Assembly: GCA_964353455.1 (NCBI GenBank)
Contig: CAYGWP010000441.1
Coordinates: forward strand, 1 to 9,552
DNA length: 9,552 nucleotides
Origin: CAYGWP01 sp964353455
GTDB lineage: Bacteria; Planctomycetota; Phycisphaerae; FEN-1346
Direction of reading: 5' to 3'
The notes below the pieces were generated by a model. It did no database searches. It had not been told where the DNA came from and saw only the letters and a program-made list of their open reading frames with translations. The position numbers and the translations under genes are program-made. Shown here piece by piece: positions 6,360 to 9,552 of the stretch. The number at the start of each line of letters is the position of its first letter. The stretch's first letter is position 1.

Positions 6360-6506
6360 GAATGACGAAATCCGAAGGCCGAATGACGAATGAATGACGA
6401 AACGGCAATGACGAAACGGCACGGCCGCCCGCCAGGACCGCTCGCGGCGGTTTCCACATTCGGATTTGCCGTTTCATTCGTCATTCGAATTTCGGTATTC
6501 GTCGTT
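6360..6506. repeat. Modular inverted-repeat element built from AATGACGAA units
   Basis: The left arm has four AATGACGAA copies (6361, 6382, 6393 and 6407). The right arm has the complement TTCGTCATT at 6477-6485 and a one-mismatch copy at 6498-6506. CGAATGACGAATGAA at 6380-6394 is perfectly complementary to 6473-6487. Two further 9-base modules, AAATCCGAA (6368) and AAACGGCAA (6400), also recur inverted at 6459 and 6466. An open frame runs through the element into the inositol-phosphate synthase, but it lacks protein similarity and precedes the likely promoter, so I do not treat it as coding. Confidence 0.65.
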
Positions 6507-6525
6507 GCATCACCGCGTTTTGCCG

Positions 6526-6554
6526 TTGACACCCTGCGCCGGCGGTGGTATCTG
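6526..6554 (+). promoter_or_regulatory. Probable sigma-70-type promoter of the inositol-phosphate synthase gene
   Basis: A perfect TTGACA (-35, 6526-6531) is followed after 17 bases by TATCTG (-10, 6549-6554), which keeps only the first three consensus bases. Transcription would begin near 6560, giving a leader of about 65 bases and supporting a start codon downstream of this point. Confidence 0.45.
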
Positions 6555-6626
6555 TGGAATGTTTTTACGAGACCTCGCCTCCCGCAGGGTGCGGGCGGGA
6601 TGGCTCATCACGAAGGGGATGTGCGC

Positions 6627-7736
6627 GTGGGCAGTCCAATCCGGGTGGCGATTGCAGGCGTGGGCAACTGTGCATCCAGCCTCGTTCAGGGTGTCGCCTA
6701 TTATCGCCGCAGGCTCCAGAGGGATCACGTTCGCGAGACGGTCGGCCTGATGCACTACGACCTGTGCGGATATCTGCCGGGCGACATCCGGTTCGTCGCC
6801 GCCTTCGACATCGACCGCAGAAAAGTCGGAAAACCCCTTGAAAAAGCCCTTTTTGCACCCCCTAACTGCACCAAGGTCTTCATGCCGAACATCGGCAAGA
6901 CCGGCGTCACCGTCCAGATGGGGCCCGTCCTCGACGGATACTCCGACCACATGGCCGAGTACCCCGACGACCAGCGCTTCATCCCCGCCGACAAGGACCC
7001 GGTTGACGTGATAGATGCGCTGCGGAAGTCGCGGGCCGAGATGCTCGTCAACTATCTGCCCGTCGGGTCCGAGCAGGCCGTCGCGTACTACGCCGCCGCG
7101 TGTCTGGCCGCGGGGGTCAGTTTCGTCAACTGCATCCCCGCCTTCATCGTGAGCGACAAGACGTGGGCCCGACGCTTCGCCCGCGCCGGACTCCCGTGCA
7201 TCGGCGACGACATCAAGGCACAGGTCGGCGCGACCATCGTCCACCGCACGCTCACGCGGCTCTTCCGCGACCGCGGCGTGACCCTCGATGCCACCTACCA
7301 ACTCAACACCGGCGGCAACACGGACTTCCTCAACATGCTGAAGCGCGACCGCCTCCGCTCCAAGAAAATCTCGAAGACCGAGGCCGTCCAGTCGCAACTC
7401 GAAAAGCCGCTGCCGCCAGACCAGGTCCACATCGGACCGGCCGATTACGTCCCGTGGCAGAAGGACAACAAGGTCTGCTTCCTGCGGATGGAGGGCCGCG
7501 GTTTCGGCGGCGTGCCGCTGAACCTGGAACTCAGGCTCTCGGTCGAGGATTCACCGAACTCGGCGGGCTGCGGCATAGATGCCATACGCCTTTGCCGAGT
7601 GGCCCGAGACCGGCGGCTCTCCGGGCCGATCAAGGGCGCATCGGCCTACCTGATGAAACATCCGCCCGAACAGATGAGCGATGCCGACGCCCGCGCCGCC
7701 GTCGAGGCCTTCATCGCAGGCAAGGGCAAACAGTAA
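6627..7736 (+). CDS. ino1: Inositol-3-phosphate synthase (MIPS)
   Basis: The enzyme converts glucose 6-phosphate to 1D-myo-inositol 3-phosphate using bound NAD, the first committed step to inositol lipids and other inositol compounds. Numbered from GTG 6627 (369 residues), the N-terminal Rossmann segment VAIAGVGNCASSLVQG binds NAD (about 7-22). The catalytic-domain block NTGGNTDFLNM lies at 227-237, followed by SKKISKTEAV at 245-254, a lysine-rich motif typical of the family. Length and motif order fit the compact prokaryotic form. GTG 6627 is preferred because AAGGGG lies 8 bases upstream and similarity begins right after it; ATG 6600 and ATG 6390 are in-frame alternatives, the latter lying in repeat DNA before the promoter. 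The next gene encodes a CDP-alcohol phosphatidyltransferase, so the product probably enters phospholipid synthesis. Confidence 0.93.
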   Translation: MGSPIRVAIAGVGNCASSLVQGVAYYRRRLQRDHVRETVGLMHYDLCGYLPGDIRFVAAFDIDRRKVGKPLEKALFAPPNCTKVFMPNIGKTGVTVQMGPVLDGYSDHMAEYPDDQRFIPADKDPVDVIDALRKSRAEMLVNYLPVGSEQAVAYYAAACLAAGVSFVNCIPAFIVSDKTWARRFARAGLPCIGDDIKAQVGATIVHRTLTRLFRDRGVTLDATYQLNTGGNTDFLNMLKRDRLRSKKISKTEAVQSQLEKPLPPDQVHIGPADYVPWQKDNKVCFLRMEGRGFGGVPLNLELRLSVEDSPNSAGCGIDAIRLCRVARDRRLSGPIKGASAYLMKHPPEQMSDADARAAVEAFIAGKGKQ

Positions 7737-7755
7737 CGACGATTCATCATTCGAG

Positions 7756-7771
7756 CCGCCCGTACGGGCGG
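7756..7771. repeat. Perfect 16-base palindrome between MIPS and phosphatidyltransferase genes
   Basis: CCGCCCGTACGGGCGG is its own reverse complement and sits 20 bases after the MIPS stop codon. It could be a protein-binding site or part of a dispersed repeat. There is no T-run, so a terminator is unlikely. Confidence 0.55.
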
Positions 7772-7829
7772 GTACGCACTTACAGGCAACGGTTCGCCTC
7801 GCGCGAAAACCTTTCGCCAAGTCTCGCCT

Positions 7830-8633
7830 ATGATCTCCAAACTAATCGGCCGCCTTTTCTCGTGGCTCCGCGACGGGCTGGCACGCGGCCTGCTCCGAAT
7901 CGGACTCAGGCCCAACACGCTCACCGTCCTGGCCATGCTTCTCATGGTCGGCGCAGGCGCGGCGATTGCCGTCGGCCGTGACTGCTGGCGACCGGTTGCC
8001 GCCACGCTCCTCTTCCTGGCCGGGGCAGGGGACCTCCTGGACGGCGCCGTGGCGAAACTCGGCCGCCTCGAAAGCCGATTCGGCGGCATCCTGGACTCCG
8101 TCTGCGACCGCGTAAGCGATGCCGCCCTCTACTTCGGCATGGCCCTCTACTTCGCGTTCCAGCCCGATTCAGGGCCGCTCGATGCCGCCCGGCCGAACCT
8201 GACGCTGGTCATCCTTGCCCTGGCGGGCCTGGTCTGGGCCTACCTCATAAGTTACATCAAGGCCCGGGCCGAGACCGCCGGTGCACAGGGCCACGGCGGC
8301 TTCTGGCAGCGGCCCGAGCGCCTGGTCACGATCCTGCTGGGCGTCGCCTTCCACCATGTGGCCACCGCCATCTGGATACTCGGCCTGTGGCCGCTGGCGA
8401 CCGTCGCCCATCGGCTCTGGCGTGCCCGCTGTTCGGCGCGACTGGCGGACTGCGGCCGATCGGCCGACCGCGACCCGCGCGGCGTCCTGCGGGTGGTGCT
8501 ATGGAACTGGGCGCGCGGCACGCCGCCGTTTGACGTTCACGCGGGGGCGGTTATCCTGATGGTGGTCCTCTGGGACATCTCGCCCGCCTTCGATCCGCTG
8601 AGGGACCTTGCGTCGCGGTGGATTAACACTTGA
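7830..8633 (+). CDS. CDP-alcohol phosphatidyltransferase, probably phosphatidylinositol-phosphate synthase
   Basis: This membrane enzyme of 267 residues has the CDP-alcohol phosphotransferase signature at 68-93: Asp68, Asp71-Gly72, Ala75-Lys76, Gly85, Asp89 and Asp93, with family spacing. The usual DGxxAR is DGxxAK here. The segment YIKARAE (142-148) followed by RPERLV (161-166) is typical of the PgsA/phosphatidylinositol-phosphate-synthase branch. Hydrophobic helices lie near 31-49, 54-70, 97-110, 123-142 and 165-193, with a further one near 236-250. Because MIPS is the upstream neighbour (93-base gap), the alcohol acceptor is most likely inositol phosphate and the donor CDP-diacylglycerol; glycerol 3-phosphate is the main alternative. 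The C-terminal 65 residues, with an extra hydrophobic segment, are not part of the usual core. No clear Shine-Dalgarno sequence precedes ATG 7830, so translation may depend on upstream coupling. Confidence 0.85.
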   Translation: MISKLIGRLFSWLRDGLARGLLRIGLRPNTLTVLAMLLMVGAGAAIAVGRDCWRPVAATLLFLAGAGDLLDGAVAKLGRLESRFGGILDSVCDRVSDAALYFGMALYFAFQPDSGPLDAARPNLTLVILALAGLVWAYLISYIKARAETAGAQGHGGFWQRPERLVTILLGVAFHHVATAIWILGLWPLATVAHRLWRARCSARLADCGRSADRDPRGVLRVVLWNWARGTPPFDVHAGAVILMVVLWDISPAFDPLRDLASRWINT

Positions 8634-8689
8634 TTTCGCGCACCGAAGCGATAGACTCGCCCCGTTGCATTGCTCGCGTAGTTTTGTCG

Positions 8690-8713
8690 GTGCGCTCTTG
8701 CGCACGCCCTTTT
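8690..8713 (+). terminator. Possible intrinsic terminator after the phosphatidyltransferase gene
   Basis: GTGCGC pairs with GCGCAC around TCTT (8690-8705), followed by GCCC and then TTTT. The stem is short and the T-run is brief and displaced, so this would be a weak terminator. It lies 56 bases after the stop codon. Confidence 0.35.
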
Positions 8714-8735
8714 AGCCGCGACCCGAAGGGTCGCG
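8711..8735 (+). repeat. TTTAGCCGCGA repeat element, copy 2, with perfect hairpin
   Basis: TTTAGCCGCGA runs into an 8-base-pair perfect stem (CGCGACCC against GGGTCGCG) with a GAA loop at 8717-8735. Its first 11 bases are identical to 4493-4503, where a weaker stem with the same GAA loop follows. Confidence 0.55.
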
Positions 8736-8749
8736 CGTGGTGATTGCGA

Positions 8750-9079
8750 ATGCGTACGGGCAAATGTTTCATGCTGGCCGGCGTTGTGATGCTTGCGGCG
8801 ACGACTACGACGCCGACCCAGTGCCTGCGCGTGCCCGACCAGAGCGCCAAACTGCCGCCCAACTACGTCATCTTCCGGACCGACCGCATCGTCAGCCCGT
8901 ACGAACTCGCCGAGCGGTTCTACGGCCAGGGCTACCTGGAATACAAGATCCGCAACGCCAACAAGGACCTTCTGACGAAGCAGGGGCTGTTCCCGGCGGG
9001 CAAGGACGTCCTGATTCCGCCGAGGGATGACACCGGCCTGCCGGTTGACCTGAACAGAGCCGCGGATCGATATTACTAG
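8750..9079 (+). CDS. Small exported LysM-like protein
   Basis: This 109-residue protein, from ATG 8750, has an N-terminal hydrophobic stretch (7-17) like a signal peptide and ends it near Thr-rich TTTTPTQC, where Cys25 is not in a good lipobox. Residues 39-90 follow the LysM pattern: YVIFRTDRI, then PYELAERFYGQG, then IRNANKD, and a closing DVLIPP. LysM modules bind N-acetylglucosamine polymers such as peptidoglycan, so a periplasmic or cell-wall role is inferred. GGTGA lies 7 bases before ATG 8750; TTG 8744 is an in-frame alternative. It is 49 bases upstream of a second LysM protein and probably cotranscribed with it. No enzyme domain is attached. Confidence 0.72.
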   Translation: MRTGKCFMLAGVVMLAATTTTPTQCLRVPDQSAKLPPNYVIFRTDRIVSPYELAERFYGQGYLEYKIRNANKDLLTKQGLFPAGKDVLIPPRDDTGLPVDLNRAADRYY

Positions 9080-9128
9080 GCCTTGTCGGCCTGGTGCGAG
9101 TCCGCGGAAGGAAACGAGAGGGAGAGCC

Positions 9129-9530
9129 ATGCGAGCGTCGATTGCAGTGCTGGTGGTGTTTGGGTTGATGGGGATGATGATGGTTGCCGGTTGCGGTCCG
9201 AAGAAGGAAGAGGTCCTGCCGCCTGAGCCGACGGAAATTCAGCCTGCGACCCCGCCGCGGGCCCCTGTAATGGTCGAGCCGCTGCTGCCTCCGCCGCCGG
9301 CCCCGGTCGCGCGGCCGAAGACTCCCCCGTCGTTCGAGCCGCTCACGCCGGCCGCCTCGCCCAACTCGTACACCGCCCAGAAGGGCGACGGCCTCATGGC
9401 CATCTCACGCAAGGTCTATGGCGATGCCGGCCTCTGGAAGAAAATCTACGAGGCCAACAAGGACAGGATCGGCCCGGCCCCGAAGTACGAACTCAAGATC
9501 GGCACGGTCCTCACGATTCCGCCGAAGTAG
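9129..9530 (+). CDS. LysM-domain lipoprotein
   Basis: This 133-residue protein has a signal peptide ending in the lipobox MVAGC, so Cys22 should be lipidated and the protein anchored to a membrane. A proline-rich linker spans about 28-77. A C-terminal LysM domain (79-131) shows SYTAQKGDGLMAISRKVYG, then WKKIYEANKD, and ends KIGTVLTIPPK. It probably tethers a membrane to peptidoglycan or helps localise partners; no catalytic domain is present. The start is well supported by the purine-rich GAGAGGGAGAG at 9116-9126 just before ATG 9129. The gene lies 49 bases after the other LysM gene in the same direction. Confidence 0.85.
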   Translation: MRASIAVLVVFGLMGMMMVAGCGPKKEEVLPPEPTEIQPATPPRAPVMVEPLLPPPPAPVARPKTPPSFEPLTPAASPNSYTAQKGDGLMAISRKVYGDAGLWKKIYEANKDRIGPAPKYELKIGTVLTIPPK

Positions 9531-9552
9531 CGGCGATATTTCGCGCGGCGGG

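Noticed and set aside
6390..6626. N-terminal extension of the inositol-phosphate synthase from ATG 6390
   Set aside because: The sequence is translated repeat DNA, precedes the probable promoter at 6526-6554, and the conserved NAD-binding start lies immediately after GTG 6627.
6510..7430. Minus-strand frame of 306 codons opposite the inositol-phosphate synthase
   Set aside because: Antisense shadow of a well-supported enzyme gene, rich in Gly, Asp and Val without domain features.
9078..9092. AGGCC/GGCCT hairpin after the first LysM gene as a terminator
   Set aside because: Only five base pairs and no following T-run; the next gene starts 37 bases later with a good ribosome binding site.
1..9552. 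CRISPR arrays, tRNA or rRNA genes
   Set aside because: No regularly spaced direct repeats with unique spacers and no cloverleaf or rRNA-like segments were seen on either strand by eye.

Overview
The window is GC-rich bacterial DNA with few gaps between genes. A serine/threonine-kinase-like protein fused to a formylglycine-generating-enzyme (FGE/SUMF1)-like domain, the family resemblance of DnaA and of the inositol-phosphate synthase, small LysM proteins and many short dispersed repeats together suggest a planctomycete-like organism (Planctomycetota). That placement is inference; no rRNA or other decisive marker is present.

Left part (1-1802). The first 1510 bases are the 3' portion of a group II intron: an intron-encoded reverse transcriptase/maturase, then catalytic domain V and an unusually long domain VI. 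Domain VI has a single bulged adenosine that allows the 3' splice site to be placed after base 1510. The 3' exon starts almost at once with two REP-like hairpins in inverted orientation, followed by gene-free sequence up to the end of the kinase-like gene.

Middle part (1803-6016, minus strand). dnaA is followed, in the same direction, by a large kinase-like/FGE-like membrane protein. Its catalytic HRD motif reads HWN, its glycine loop is degraded, and its FGE-like domain lacks the two catalytic cysteines, so it looks like a double pseudoenzyme with a sensory or scaffold role.

Upstream of dnaA (6017-6626) is a roughly 600-base stretch without a gene. It holds AT-rich tracts and DnaA-box-like nonamers, making it a candidate chromosomal origin, then a modular inverted-repeat element and a probable sigma-70-type promoter.

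Right part (6627-9530, plus strand). An inositol-3-phosphate synthase is followed by a CDP-alcohol phosphatidyltransferase. These are the two steps expected for making phosphatidylinositol phosphate from glucose 6-phosphate and CDP-diacylglycerol. After a hairpin-rich spacer come two small exported LysM proteins, the second a clear lipoprotein, probably acting at the cell wall. No complete new defence or mobile system is visible. The most unusual items are the double pseudoenzyme next to dnaA, the elaborate intron 3' end, and the repeat architecture around the putative origin.
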